A stretch of DNA of 64,000 nt from Paenibacillus methanolicus (GCF_008124765.1 NZ_VNHS01000006.1:310001-374000); one strand, 5' to 3'; counted from the stretch's first letter, positions 29,701 to 39,200 are shown. Notes: generated by a model from the sequence alone, not told the origin. Numbers and translations: made by a program.

Positions 29701-31189
29701 AGGCGCGGATCAGGCCGTCGAGCGCCGCCTCGCTCTTGGCCGAGAGGGGAAAGACGAACCGTACTCCCTCGCGAGTCTCCCGCTCGGCTGACGACTCCGT
29801 TCGGGTCAGCCCTTCCCGGCGGTCTTCCCGATCCGGAGCCTCCTCCAGCACCACGTGGCAGTTCGTGCCGCTCATCCCGAACGCGCTCACGCCGCAGCGG
29901 CGCGGCTGACCGTTCGTCTCCCAGTCGGCGAGCTCCGCGTTCACGTATACCGGCGAATCGGCGAAGTCGATCTGTTTATTCGGCGTGACGAAATGAAGCG
30001 AGGCGGGGATCTGCCGATGGCGCATCGCGAGCACCGCCTTGAGCACGCCCGCGATGCCCGCGGCGTGGTCGAGATGGCCGATGTTCGTCTTCAACGAACC
30101 GACGGCCACGAACTGCCTCCGGTCGGTGTACCGGCCGAACGCCCGGTTAATGCCCTCGACCTCGATCGGATCGCCCAGCTTGGTGCCCGTGCCATGGGCT
30201 TCGATGTAGGAGATCGTCAGCGGATCGACGTTCGCATCCTCCCACGCCCGGACGATGACGTCCTCCTGCGCGCGGACGTTCGGCGCGGTCAAGCCGACCG
30301 AACTGCCGTCCTGATTGACGGCGCTCCCTTTGATCACCGCGTACACCGCGTCGCCATCCTCAAGCGCGCGGGCGAGCGGCTTGAGCATCATCGCCACGAC
30401 GCCTTCACCGGCGCCGGTGCCGTCCGCGCGGTCGTCGAATGTCCGCGCCCGCCAATCGGACGCCTCGATGCCGATCTTGACCTCGTGAGCGAAAGGCAGC
30501 AGCGCGATCTTCACGCTGCCGGCGATCGCCATGTCGCATTCGCCGCCGCGCAGCGCCTGACAGGCCGCATGAAGCGCGACGAGCGAGGAGGAACAAGCGG
30601 TGTCGATGCAGACGGCCGGCCCTCTTAGGTTGAGCAGGTACGAAATCCGTCCCGCGATGACCGAAGAGAGATTGCCGGGCACCGCCAGCGATAGCAGCTC
30701 GGGATCGACGTCGGCGATGAGGCTTTTGTAATCGTGCATCGTGTCGTTGTTGAAGCCGACGTACACGCCCGTGCGGCTGCCGTCCAGCAGTCCGCCGCCG
30801 TACCCCGCGTCCTCGATCGCCCGCCATGCTTGTTCCAGGAAGAGCCGCTGGTTCGGCGTCATCAGGCTCGCTTCCTTCGGCGACAGCCGGAAGAAGGCAT
30901 GGTCGAATTTATCGATCTCGCCCAGGAACGCGCCGTCATAATACGAGACCTTTTCTTCCGACAAGCCTGCGCGTCTAAGGTAGGCCTCCGCATCTTGTCT
31001 CCGCGAGGCCGGGAAAGGGGCGATGCAGTCTTTGCCCTCCCGCAGCTTTTCCCAAAACCGCTCCGCGTCCTCGGCTTCCGGCAGCTGCGCGGAGATGCCG
31101 ATAATCGCGATGTCCTTGAGCGAGACCTCCTCGATCCGGGCGGCTTCGTTCTGTTCGCGGTCCCACGACAACATATCCAGGTCGAGCAT
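20765..31189 (-). CDS. Hybrid PKS/NRPS: KS-ACP-C-FkbH-ACP-C-A(Phe)-PCP-C
   Basis: This 3474-residue protein begins with a ketosynthase (Cys near residue 198 in DTACSSSLVA; EAHGTGT; NIGHLDHAAG). A linker of about 200 residues follows with no acyltransferase, so malonate must be loaded in trans. Then come a carrier (GGDSILA, about 667), a condensation domain (HHLIGDG, about 880), a complete FkbH domain (LALDCDNTIWKGVCGEDG near 1419 plus FLDDSPVE) and a carrier (GASSLDA, about 1906). FkbH domains load a glyceryl unit from 1,3-bisphosphoglycerate. Next are a condensation domain (HHLIADG, about 2097), an adenylation domain (pocket D-A-W-T-V-A-A-I-C, Phe-type), a carrier (GGHSLKA, about 2973) and a final condensation domain (HHIVSDG, about 3159). 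All condensation motifs are intact. It starts three bases after the CPBP stop. The terminal C domain hands over to the next NRPS. Confidence 0.93.
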   Translation of the reverse strand: MLDLDMLSWDREQNEAARIEEVSLKDIAIIGISAQLPEAEDAERFWEKLREGKDCIAPFPASRRQDAEAYLRRAGLSEEKVSYYDGAFLGEIDKFDHAFFRLSPKEASLMTPNQRLFLEQAWRAIEDAGYGGGLLDGSRTGVYVGFNNDTMHDYKSLIADVDPELLSLAVPGNLSSVIAGRISYLLNLRGPAVCIDTACSSSLVALHAACQALRGGECDMAIAGSVKIALLPFAHEVKIGIEASDWRARTFDDRADGTGAGEGVVAMMLKPLARALEDGDAVYAVIKGSAVNQDGSSVGLTAPNVRAQEDVIVRAWEDANVDPLTISYIEAHGTGTKLGDPIEVEGINRAFGRYTDRRQFVAVGSLKTNIGHLDHAAGIAGVLKAVLAMRHRQIPASLHFVTPNKQIDFADSPVYVNAELADWETNGQPRRCGVSAFGMSGTNCHVVLEEAPDREDRREGLTRTESSAERETREGVRFVFPLSAKSEAALDGLIRAYLEPSARLEGVSIADAAHTAQTGRWHYRFRVAIVCDSIETLLTKLRRLTQTGLRTDKSAGLYYGASETRESEIRQAEGLLPDELAAQYADGMRIDWKRLNADVKRNRVHLPAYAFERTRCWLDLAPSASTGVLALADGQEDRYTQTERVIAAVWAETLGIETLDVQESYFALGGDSILAIKIVNRLRQEHGMTMLEAAHLMQYDTVADLAKYVEIRGGGKPIRAADGRQTGIAARQIDGTSTDARAVVTIPEQAKRLYYPLTPSQRRVFVQEQRGASGTGYNMPLAFAITGELEPERLLQAASLLVRRHEAFRTRFDWHDGEPVQIVQEAAEADLLKAQAGSAEEADGIARGWIRPFDIGRAPLLRVGLIQLPEGEQLLFLDLHHLIGDGASIGIVMNDLLRLYQGNELESNPLPVRYTDFAVWYQGWMASEEAKRRADYWRESLEAPLPLLRLPLDRNRHVVTRAYAGDTIPFAVSAELTQALAGLAGGQQLTLNSLLFGLFSLLVSQYAGQTEAMIGTVAAGRPLPELEGLVGMFIHYLPVRVRTGDRETLADYLQATNRSLREALAHEYPYDAMIRQLAGKTDPTRNPFYDAMFIYHNESGLNALQTGSLEAAGLRVADYPLPQEVSPLDVKLDAYPQPDGSIKFAFNYSTELFDRGTMERFGRLWMTLLWRLAEERDALLAFPLSELALWSSEEEEALRAKRDNNDVPTAGIAPALEPESKPLRLLIGATFTADGIGRHIEEWTERFGIDLHAEYAPYNQVFQQLLDGGSELAANDGVNVIFVRFEDWLGEARTSAAAGIRKLQSLYDELIEAIGRAPKRVPIGVAVFPVTPHLGIPGELAVAIRETQARLLLEVEGMERVFAVDCTRAADDYGIAEPFDAVKEAAAHMPFSEAFEAAIGATVARRIVAWRRPPFKVLALDCDNTIWKGVCGEDGALGVAITEPFQAVQRQALALHDAGVLIALCSKNNEADVWEVFDRHPDMLLRREHIVHAAVNWRPKPDNIRALAKQLNLGLDSFIFLDDSPVECAAMISELPEVLTLRLPDDPARIPSYLRHVWAFDRWKTSEEDRMRTRLYRSESQRQEAKEQASSVDDFLRSLSLEMSVSPIVPAQLGRIAQLTQRTNQFNLNPVRRTEAELARWLSEPKVAGWAIEARDRFGDYGLVGALVAESRDETLRIQAFMLSCRVLGRRAEDAAIASVAQYAADKGLRRLEAWFARSAKNDPMLAYLERGGWTRGREEGGMTVFAYAIDDVPAAPAFIALSEASLSVSGGLARSERPSQGRGDHSADSTSAADSAASAALLELAATQVDPRVFGEPGPWHAEPIDSAGLLHAAYYGPLRHHTERSLLELAAARPSASSAGVRGEDAPTADYASPIGETEGTLAELCRELLGRPFVGATDDFFALGASSLDAAAYMSRIYKRLGVQVSFKELFEFPTVRELARRLDGRAEEAGTESAVEPTPAVVMDLYPVNSAQKRLMMITQQPGGEKALYNVPGAVKLTGPLDWLRLDEALRGLVARHEALRTVFEWKDGAPVQRVRPEAQLDIELYEAEDEEAIADIAREFVRSFDLGQAPLARSGVVRLGSGGTRHLLLFDLHHLIADGASMQVIIEDFAALYAGVRLPELALHAKEFAAREQTSLTAARKRDLERYWSETVYAEEPPALQLPTDYPRPALQRYEGARHYEMWDADLVALARGLAAETGATLFMVLLAAFNVLLAKYAGQEDIVVGTPAAGRTHPGAERVVGMFAGTLALRNRPRGDLSFKAFVAAVKAHTIEAFEHQDYPFEELVRQLDLPPDSSRHPLFSVMFVLQRRQRASLLEGNLFAEPHDLPQRLSRFDLTLDAAEREEGLLLGWEYAASLFRPETVKRMAGHFAHIIRQAAADPGLPIARLELLTEAESRQLRSFQPAEPDYDRTLTLSRAFERQAALTPDRIAVVSGGREVRYAELNACANELAARLGAMDVQVGSSRVAILMDRSWQMVATVLAVLKAGAAYVAIDPEYPQDRVRYMLEDSEAILLVAEERYWARFGWSGKRLSAEDFFGEGDPGSRPDPGNPEAVGSPQDLAYIIYTSGSTGAPKGVMVPHLGMLNLEQFFKHDLGIRPEDRIVQFASASFDASVWETFMALLTGASLSIAAKETIASFSRFERFLNEQGITVATLPPTYAIGLTPSRLPSLRLIVTAGSAASPEQVRKWTPHAAYVNAYGPTETTICATWWQADARVVQQEGKVSGAESGISAEASGEASVPIGRALPNMRAYIVNASGQLQPIGVPGELWIGGDGIARGYHGKPELTAEKFIASPFRAGERVYKTGDLAKWLPSGHIEYLGRADHQIKLRGFRIELGEIEQALRAYPGVREAAVIVRRSEALGEHLCAYYTAEADAVLKPAEIQSYAAAKLPAYMVPAFAVPLAAMPLTPNGKVDAKSLPEPDAGTEVNEQPHLPPSTETEAVLASMWETLLGVSSPGVDRSFFELGGHSLKAAELLAAIHERFGADLAYRQIFESPTIRELAAVIDRQESRGGPEQITSVPRGDLHPLSAGQRRIYLESQLPGAEYASHMPSALLAEGKLDAERAEAALAAVIGRHETLRTSFVMHEGMPAQRVSAAVDFRLERLESAHDAMDVDDWMSRFVRPFDLTAAPLLRAGIVRLAPERHLLLFDMHHIVSDGLSIGNLVREFALLYEGGELPKLRIQYIDYAAWQEERFAARREKLERYWLEALAGELPVLRLPEDYARRSSRSRDGGSVAFELGRDLGDRLSILAAERGCTVYMVLLAGFAALLTRYSGQEDLVIGTPVSGREHRDAASLIGMFAGTVPLRCRPSGGIAFARFLDDTRTRVLEAFEHGDYPFELLAERLAVRREPGRHPIFDVMFAMQDPDLLASSMSDLTLKPCELARRGARFDVTLDFYKEDGVWKGAFVYAEALYAQGTIEKMKNRYLALLGSVAESPDLPLQDIPLGGNEPDDAGQAWESLDFAF

Positions 31190-31192
31190 CGG

Positions 31193-32851
31193 TCAGCCCC
31201 CCATTTCCATCGATACTGCCGCTTTCTGCTCCGCGGCTCTCCCACGGCTCTTCTTCGCCTCGTCCGTCGACGCGCCCGTGCCGCGCTCCCGATGCCGGTA
31301 CAAATACGCCACCAAGCCGATAATCGCGACCGAGCTGACGACAAGCAGAACGATGAGCAGCGTGCCGTACGGAATATCCAATTTGCGGAACCAGTAGTAC
31401 GTGAAGAACAGCAGAAACTCGTTGATGATCGGCGCCCAAATCGAGCGGTACCATTCGAACATCGCGCTGAAGATGAGCGCGCCGGCCAGCGCGTAGACGG
31501 TCATCGGGATGTCCCAGTTAAAGAACAGTCCGCCGTAGATAACGCCGCACATGAGGATCGACAGCGTCATGTTCATCTCCGTGCGCAGCACGTTGTAGAC
31601 GAGGGCGCGGAAGAACACCTCTTTGTACACGGAGTGGATGAGCAGGAAGATGACGAGAATGACGAACGTCGCGGTCGTCAAATACGAGAACAGCCCCTCG
31701 AACTGCGGGAATGCCTCCGCAATGTAAGGGATTTTGAAGAAACTTTGCACCCAAACGCCCATCGCGATACCGAGCAGGCCGATCAACACTCCGGATTTGA
31801 CGGAAATCGCGCTGAAGTTGCTTACTTTAATCAAGCTTTCCTTGTGCAGGGCGCGCATCACGATATAGTAGACCGCGAGCGCGATCAGATCGTAGATGAC
31901 GAAGCCGAGCACGTTGTTCTCCCGCAGGAACGGCTCGATCGACTTGATGGACAGCAGCTGGTTGTTCCACAACAGCAGCGAAGGGATGTAGATGATGAAG
32001 TAGAGGAACACCCACAGGACGAGATTGCCGACCATGACGTTGTAGCGCATCGCGCCATGCCCTCTCCAGATGACGTACACCGTGTACACCATGAAGAACA
32101 GGCTGAGCAGCGCGCTGAAGAACAGCGTCGCGTCGCGGAAGTCCCCGAACACCTCATGCAGTCCGAACTGCTTCGTCGTGAAAATAAATGCGTTCATGAC
32201 CGCGGACACCCAGATCGTCGACCAGATCGACCCGGTCCGCAAGTAGACGAAGCTGTAGATGATGGCCAGAAAAAAAGCGATCGCCTGCACCGACGGATTC
32301 GGCTGCGCGTACGCGTAAAGCACGGCCTGCGCGAGGAACGTCGCCCAGATCGGCAGCGTCCGCCGCAGCAGGTTGAAGATGACGCCGCGGAAAAGCACCT
32401 CCTCGAACAGCGGGCCGATGACGACGAGCGCGAGAAACGTCAGCACGAAACTATCCGAACGCATGAACAGCGTGACGTATTCCTCGAAGCCCGGGAAGGC
32501 CGAGGCGACGAACGACAGCTTCAAGATCGACAAATAGAAGATGCCGATCGCGAGGCCCAGAATCGTGAGCGCGATCCAATTCTCCCGCGACAGATTGGCG
32601 AACCGGCTCATCGCGATGACGTTGTCCGTTCGGCCATCCTTGCGAACCGCCTTCTTGATGCCGATAAAACCGAGCAGCAGCGCCGCCGTAATCGCGAAGT
32701 TGATCGTGATCCATACCGGGACGTTGCGCCACAAGATGTCGTTATAGGCCGGGAACATCGGAACGATGACCAGGTTGTGAATGAGCGAGACCGCCGTATA
32801 GACCCCGAAATAAACAAGCAAATTGCCGAATAGCTGGACATATTTTTTCAC
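31193..32851 (-). CDS. Duplicated CPBP-type (CAAX protease-like) membrane protein
   Basis: The 552-residue integral membrane protein has two homologous halves, each with several helices and a CPBP (Abi) motif. The first half has the intact glutamate pair in FEEVLFRG near residue 150; the second reads YKEVFFRA, with the first Glu changed to Lys, so it is probably inactive. CPBP proteins are intramembrane proteases or self-immunity factors in bacteriocin loci. Its position inside the NRPS operon, three bases before the PKS/NRPS start, suggests a role in self-protection, export or maturation of the product. The C-terminal tail is hydrophilic. Translation starts at GTG 32851 after AAAGGAG. A 425-base gap upstream separates it from the first NRPS. 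Confidence 0.85.
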   Translation of the reverse strand: MKKYVQLFGNLLVYFGVYTAVSLIHNLVIVPMFPAYNDILWRNVPVWITINFAITAALLLGFIGIKKAVRKDGRTDNVIAMSRFANLSRENWIALTILGLAIGIFYLSILKLSFVASAFPGFEEYVTLFMRSDSFVLTFLALVVIGPLFEEVLFRGVIFNLLRRTLPIWATFLAQAVLYAYAQPNPSVQAIAFFLAIIYSFVYLRTGSIWSTIWVSAVMNAFIFTTKQFGLHEVFGDFRDATLFFSALLSLFFMVYTVYVIWRGHGAMRYNVMVGNLVLWVFLYFIIYIPSLLLWNNQLLSIKSIEPFLRENNVLGFVIYDLIALAVYYIVMRALHKESLIKVSNFSAISVKSGVLIGLLGIAMGVWVQSFFKIPYIAEAFPQFEGLFSYLTTATFVILVIFLLIHSVYKEVFFRALVYNVLRTEMNMTLSILMCGVIYGGLFFNWDIPMTVYALAGALIFSAMFEWYRSIWAPIINEFLLFFTYYWFRKLDIPYGTLLIVLLVVSSVAIIGLVAYLYRHRERGTGASTDEAKKSRGRAAEQKAAVSMEMGG

Positions 32852-33009
32852 GTGCGTCCGCTCCTTTGGATGGAGGAGGACGTGCGTCCGGCCGCGGATG
32901 CGCCGCGATCCGAACTCCCCCCTCTAAGTCAATGCTGTCAGGCAAGGCGAATCGGCTGCGCCGTTTTTAGCGGCGATAGTAGTTTCGCTCCGTAGAAATA
33001 CAAGATGAC

Positions 33010-33145
33010 TTGTTGCTGCCTCCCCCTTCCCTCTCCGCCAGGTTAAGAGGGCTCCGCCCTTTTGATCCGACTTTTGTTGCTCCCTCCCCCCTTCCCCCTC
33101 CGCTGAGGGGAACCAAAGGGCTTTGCCCTCTGGACTCCCTTTTTC
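33010..33145. repeat. Two diverged tandem copies of a palindromic intergenic repeat
   Basis: Copy 1 (33010-33073) and copy 2 (33074-33145) share TTGTTGCT, then CCTCCCCC, a CTCCGC block and a hairpin: AGGGC-tcc-GCCCT in copy 1 and CAAAGGGC-ttt-GCCCTCTG in copy 2. Both end in GAYYC-like sequence and a T run. They lie in the gap between the CPBP gene and the first NRPS, and look like a dispersed non-coding element rather than coding sequence. Confidence 0.6.
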
Positions 33146-33195
33146 GTGCCGTCTCACTTGTGCGCGGTCGGCGGATTGGGCTTGAGCGGGGCACG

Positions 33196-33240
33196 CTTTT
33201 GTCCTGACGGACAAAGCTTCAGTGGGTATTGAAGTCCGTC
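33196..33240. other. Clustered inverted repeats downstream of the first NRPS
   Basis: TTTGTCC (33198-33204) pairs with GGACAAA (33209-33215). Alternatively GACGGA (33206-33211) and CTTCA pair with TGAAG and TCCGTC (to 33240). The two folds exclude one another. On the minus strand they lie 37 bases after the NRPS stop with no T tract, so they could slow or process the transcript rather than end it. Confidence 0.4.
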
Positions 33241-33276
33241 CTAAGACACAATCCTGTAAACAATACTGTGTTGCAA

Positions 33277-36200
33277 TCAGTCCCGTTCGGACGAGCTGCC
33301 GGTCTCGCTCCGTGCGAGCGCCGCCTGCGTGACGATTCGCGCCAGCTTCACGTAATTGTCGATCATCGCGCGAACGCCGTCTTGATGCAGCCGCTTGTCG
33401 TTGAACGCCAGCGTAAAGGCGAGCTGACCGTTCGCAGACGCCGCTTCATAGGAGAGCCGCAGGTCGAATTGACGGAGCGCATCGTTGTCGCCGCCGTTTC
33501 TCCGGAGAAATAGCGGCAGCACCTCGCTTTCCGCCTTGTCGATATGGAGCGACTCGAGCGCGGCCAGCTGGTAACGCGGATGGCTGCCCGAGTCGTCTCG
33601 AAGCGCCCCGCGCGTCAAGCGGACGAGCGCGCCGAAATCCGCCGCTTGGCGAATATCCAGCTGCAGCGAAACGGCCGAGCCGTCGCTTCCGAGCGCCGCC
33701 TGAACCGGCACGGCCGGCTGCTTGCTCAGGCTGGCCAGCACGTACGCGAACAGCGCGAGCAGCACGGTCTCTTCTTCCGTCTCTTCCGCTGCCGCCATCC
33801 GCCTTAGCCCTTCGGCCAATTCGGCTTCGAGCGAGAACCGGAAAGCGCGTTCCTGCTGCCGCGCGCCGCCGGCTGCCGCCATGAACGCCGCCGGCACCGA
33901 CAGCAGCGGCAGCTCCCGCAGCGCCGTCTTGGATAGGGTCATCTCCATGAAAGCCGCCAGCTCGGCGATCGTCGGATAGGCGAACAGATCCGTCACTTTG
34001 ACGAGCTTCGGATACAGCTCGTCGATTCGGGCATGCGCCCGGATGAGCAGCAGCGAATTGCCGCCGATCTCGAAGAACTGATCATGCACGCCGACGCGCG
34101 AAATATTCAGCAGCTCGCCCCAGATTGCGGCCAGCCGCTTCTCCAGCTCGCTGCCCGGCTCGACATGCCGGCCGGACGGCGCCGAATTCGTCTCCGGCGC
34201 CGGGAGCGCGGCGCGGTCCAGCTTCCCGTTCGCCGTCACGGGCATATACGGCACGCGAACGAAGTACGATGGCACCATATAGTCGGGCATATCAGTTGCC
34301 AATTGCGCGCGCAGCTCCTGTACGGAGAAATCTTGGTCCGATGCGTAATAGCCGCATAAGCATAAGCCGCCTTCGCGGTCCGGTCGCGCCAGCACGACCG
34401 CTTCCCGAACGCGCGGATGCTGCAGGAGGCGATATTCGATCTCGCCCAACTCCAGCCGCTGGCCGCGGATTTTCACCTGATTGTCGATGCGTCCCAAATA
34501 GTCGATATTCCCATCCGGACGCCATTTCGCCAAATCTCCGGTCCTGTACAGCTGCCCGTCGCCCGCGATCGGATGCGATGCGAACTTCGCTTGCGTCAGC
34601 TCCGGACGATTCGCATATCCGCGGGCCACGCCAACCCCCGCGATGCACAGCTCCCCCGGCACGCCGATCGGCCGAAGCTCGCCGTGGGGACCGAGAATGT
34701 ACAGCCGAATATTATCGATCGGCTTCCCGATCGGAATGGAGCTCGCTTGCGCTCCCGGTTCGCAATCGTAATAGGTCACGTCGACCGCCGCTTCGGTCGG
34801 GCCGTACAAATTCGCCAGACGCGCATGCGGGAATAACCGGTAGAACGCCTCCGCCTGCGCGGGCTGCAGCGCCTCGCCGCTAGCGAACGCCTGCTTCACC
34901 GAGCGAAGCCGTTCGGCCGCATCCGCCCGCTCCGCGTATTCCGCGAACATCGTCAGCATGGACGGAACGAAGTGCAGCGTCGTTACGTGCGCCGATTCGA
35001 TGGCGTCCAGCAGCTGCGAAGGATCCTTCTCGCCGCCGGGCTCGAGCAGGTACACCGATGCACCCGCCATGCTCCACCAGAGCAGCTCCCATACAGAGAC
35101 GTCGAAGGTGATCGGCGTCTTCTGCAAGATGACGTCGGAAGGTCCGATCGGGTACCGGGACTGCATCCAGTTCAGCCGGTTGACGATCGAGCGGTGCTCG
35201 ACCATGACGCCCTTCGGCTGGCCGGTCGAACCGGACGTGTAGATGACATAAGCCAAGCCGCGCGAATCGGTGACCCGTTCCGTTGCATCCGCTAGGCCAA
35301 CCTGCTCCGCCCCCTCAAGCATCATGTCCTCGTCCAGCAGGAAGATCGTTCCTGCAAAATCCGAAGTCAGGCCCGCGTGCACCTCGTGCGCGAGCAGCGC
35401 GCAAGCGCCGCTGTCCGCCAGCATGTGCGCGATCCGCGCCGCGGGCAGCGCGGGCGAGATCGGCAAGTAGGCGCCGCCCGCCTTCAACACGGCATAGATC
35501 GCGATCATGAGACCTGGCGAACGCTCCGCCATGACGGCAACGACGGCGTCGCGTCCGACGCCGCGTTCTCGAAGCCGCGCCGCGAGCGCTGCTGCCCGCG
35601 CGTTCAGCTCGCCGTACGTCAGCATCCCGCCGTCCCACGTGACCGCCGGCCGGTCAGGCGTCCGCGCGGCATGCCGCGCCATAGTCTCATGCACGAGCAG
35701 CTCTTCCGGATACGGACTCGCCGTCTGGTTGAACGTCTCCGTGATCTGCGTCATTTCGTCCGCCGACATCATCGTCAGCTCATGGAGCCGCCGGTCCGGG
35801 TCCCCGATCGCTTCTCGCAGCAGGTGGACGTAATGCCGCGCCATCCGCGCCGCCGTCTCCTGGCGGAACAGGCCGGAAGCGTATTCCAGCCGGCCGGACA
35901 GCCGACCATCGGACATGGCGATTTCGAGCGTCAAATCGAATTTCGCCGTGCCCGACTCCAGATGCTCCGCGCTAATCGAAAGGCTGTTCGCCGACAGCGC
36001 GGGCAGCTCTTGATTCTGCATCGCGAACATGACGCTGAACAGCGGCGGCCGGCTCGGATCGCGCCTCACGTTCAGCTTCTCGACCATCGCCTCGAACGGG
36101 TAACGGTCGTGCGACAACGCCTCGATCGTGCCCTGCTTCACTTCGGCCAGCAGATCGGCGAACCGTTTGTCCCCCGACGGATAATGCCGCAGCGGCAGCG

Positions 36201-39200
36201 TCCCCGCGAACATGCCGATCAGCGGCAGCGTCTCCGCCTGCCCCCGGCCGGCTACTGGCGTGCCGACGATGATATCTTCTTGGCCCGAATATTTGGCGAG
36301 GAGGGCGTAGTAGCCCGCGAGCAGCACCATATACGGGGTGACCCCCTCGCTTGCCGCGTACGCATGGAGTTTCCGCTCCAATATGTCGTCGAACGCAAGC
36401 GGCACGCTCGCTCCCTCGAACCGCTGGACGGCCGGCCGCACGACGTCCGTCGGCAGTTGCAGCACCGGCAGCTCGCCCGACAGCAGCTCCAGCCAATAGC
36501 GTTCATCATCCATGTAAGCTTCCGTCCGTGCTAGCTTGTTCTGCCAGACGGCGTAATCCTTGTAATGAATGGCGAGCGGCGGGAGCTCCTCACCTTGATA
36601 CAGGGCCAGGAATTGCTCCGCGAACACAACGCCGGACAACCCGTCGGCGATCAAATGATGGAAGTCGAAGATCAAGTAACCGGCGCTCGCGCCGACCTCG
36701 ACGACGGCCGCCCGCATGAGCGGCGCGGTGCCGAGGTCGAACGGGCGAACGAAGGCCGCAAGCTGCTCCCGCGCATCTGCTTCGCTATCGGCCGCGTAGC
36801 GCTCCAGCTTGAATGCGGCCGTCTCGTGAACGAACTGCGCCGGCGCTCCGTCCGCCCAACCGAACGAGGTGCGCAGCGCTTCATGCCGCGCGATCAGCCG
36901 CTCGATCGTCGCCTCGACTTTGCGCGCATCCATCTCGCCTTCGAACCGCAGCGCGAATGGCAGATGATACGCGGTGCCGATGCCCTCCATTTGCTGGAGC
37001 ACGAACAATCTTTGCTGCGCCGACGAGAGCGGGTAATGACGATGCGCCTCCGCCCGTTCAATCACGCCATTGGCTTGCGTCCCCGTCGCGGATAGCAACC
37101 GCGCCAATCCCCGGATGGTCGGCTCCGCGAACAAGTCGCGTATGGAGACCGACAGCCCCAGCCGCTGCTGGATCAGCGCCGCCGCCTGCGCCGCTTTGAG
37201 CGAATGGCCGCCGAGCTCGAAGAAGCTGTCCGTGACGCCGAATGCCCCCGTACCTAGCACCTGCCGCCAGATGTCTGCCAGTTGCGCTTCCCGCTCGCTG
37301 CCCGGCATTACGCGCTCCGCCTCGCCCGCGGCGAGCGGAACCGCTTCCGGCAGCGCCCGTCGATCGGCCTTGCCGCTTGCCGTCAAGGGCATCGCGGTGA
37401 GGCGCGCCCAATGGGTCGGCACCATATAGTCCGGCAGCCTTGCGGCGATACCGCCGCGCAGCCCGCGAAGTTCGATATCCTCGTCGGCCACGACATAGGC
37501 GCACAGCCGGATGTCCCCGCCATCGTCCGCAATGACCGCGACCAAGCAGTCTTTCACGCCGGGCTGCTTCCGCAGCTCGGCTTCGATCTCGCCGCATTCG
37601 ACGCGGTAGCCGCGAATTTTCACCTGATGATCGATGCGCCCCAAATAGTCTAGATTGCCATCCGGGCGGAGGCGCGCGAGATCGCCCGACCGGTACATGC
37701 GCTCGCCGGGTACGTAAGGGTCCGGCACGAATCGTTCCGCGGTTAGCGCAGGCTGATTCCAGTAGCCTCTCGCCAGTCCCGCTCCCGCGATATAGAGTTC
37801 GCCCGCAACGCCCGCGGGCAGCAATTCGCGCCGTTCGTCGAGCACGTACAGACGCGTATTGTCGATCGGACGGCCGATTGGAACGGACAACCCCAGCTCG
37901 CCTTCCGTGCAATCGTAATAAGAGACGTCAACCGTCGCTTCCGTCGGACCGTACAGATTGACCAGTCTCGCCGGCCGCAGCCCCTTCAGCGCCCGGAACC
38001 GTTGAACCAGTCGGACGGGGAGCGCTTCTCCGCTGCAGAATACGGCGCTTAGACGATCCAGCTTGGCGAACGCGCGCGGATGACGCTCCGCGTAGTCGAG
38101 GAACGCGCCGAACATCGAAGGCACGAAGTGCAGCGTCGTCACGCCATGCGCCTCCATCGCCGCCATGATTCGCGACGGGTCCTTCTCGTCGCCGGGCGCG
38201 AGCAGGCAGACGGATGCGCCGGCCAGGCTCCACCAGAACAGCTCCCAGACGGAGACGTCGAAGGTAATCGGCGTTTTCTGCAGCACGACATCGCCGGGCT
38301 GAAGCGGGTACGCCTTCTGCATCCATTCGATCCGATTGATGACGCTATGATGCTCGATCGCGACGCCTTTCGGCCGGCCGGTCGAGCCCGAGGTATACAA
38401 CACGTAAGCCAATTGACGCGAGTCGATCACTTGTTCCAGATCTCCGCCATCCTGTTCATACAGCCCCGCGTCATCCAGCAGCAGCAGGTCGCCCTCGTAC
38501 CCGGCGCCTTGCGTCCACGCTTCATCCGCGAGCGGCCGCTGGGCAAGCAAGAGGCTGGTCCCGCTGTCCTCCAGCATGTAACGGATGCGTTCCGTCGGAT
38601 AGGCCGGGTCGATCGGCATATAGGCGGCGCCCGCTTTCAGAACGGCCATGATCGCGACCATCATCTCCGGCGACCGGACCGCCAGCACGCCGACGATCGT
38701 ATCCGGCGCGGCCCCCCGCTCTCGAAGCGTGCGAGCCAGCCGATTGCTTCGCTCGTTCAACTCCCGGTACGTTAGCGTTCGGCTCCCGCATGTGACCGCC
38801 GCCGCTTCCGGCATCGATCCCGCTCGTTCCTCGAGCCACTGATGGATAAGGCGTTCCCGGTCATACGGCGCGCGCGTGTCGTTCATCGCAAGCAGCAGCC
38901 GGCGTTCCTCTTCCGCGGACAGGAGGGGAAGGTTCTCCATCGAACGATCCGGCGCGATCGCCGCCTCGCCCAGCACATGAACGAACCGCTCCGCGATGCC
39001 CTCGGCCGTCTCGGGCTTGAATAGCTTGGCGTTATACTCGAATACCGCGTCCAGTCCGCCGTCCTCGCGGCAGTACACGTCTAATTTGAAATCCAGCTTG
39101 GATGTGCCGTTGTGATATCCGACCTGCTCCCAACGGATGCCGTCCAGCTCGAAGCGAAGATGCGGATCGAGCTCGTTGTGGAAGATCAGCATCGTATCGA

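Noticed and set aside
30734..32833. 699-codon plus-strand frame across the CPBP gene and PKS start
   Set aside because: Highly charged shadow of two well-supported minus-strand genes; no domain is recognisable.
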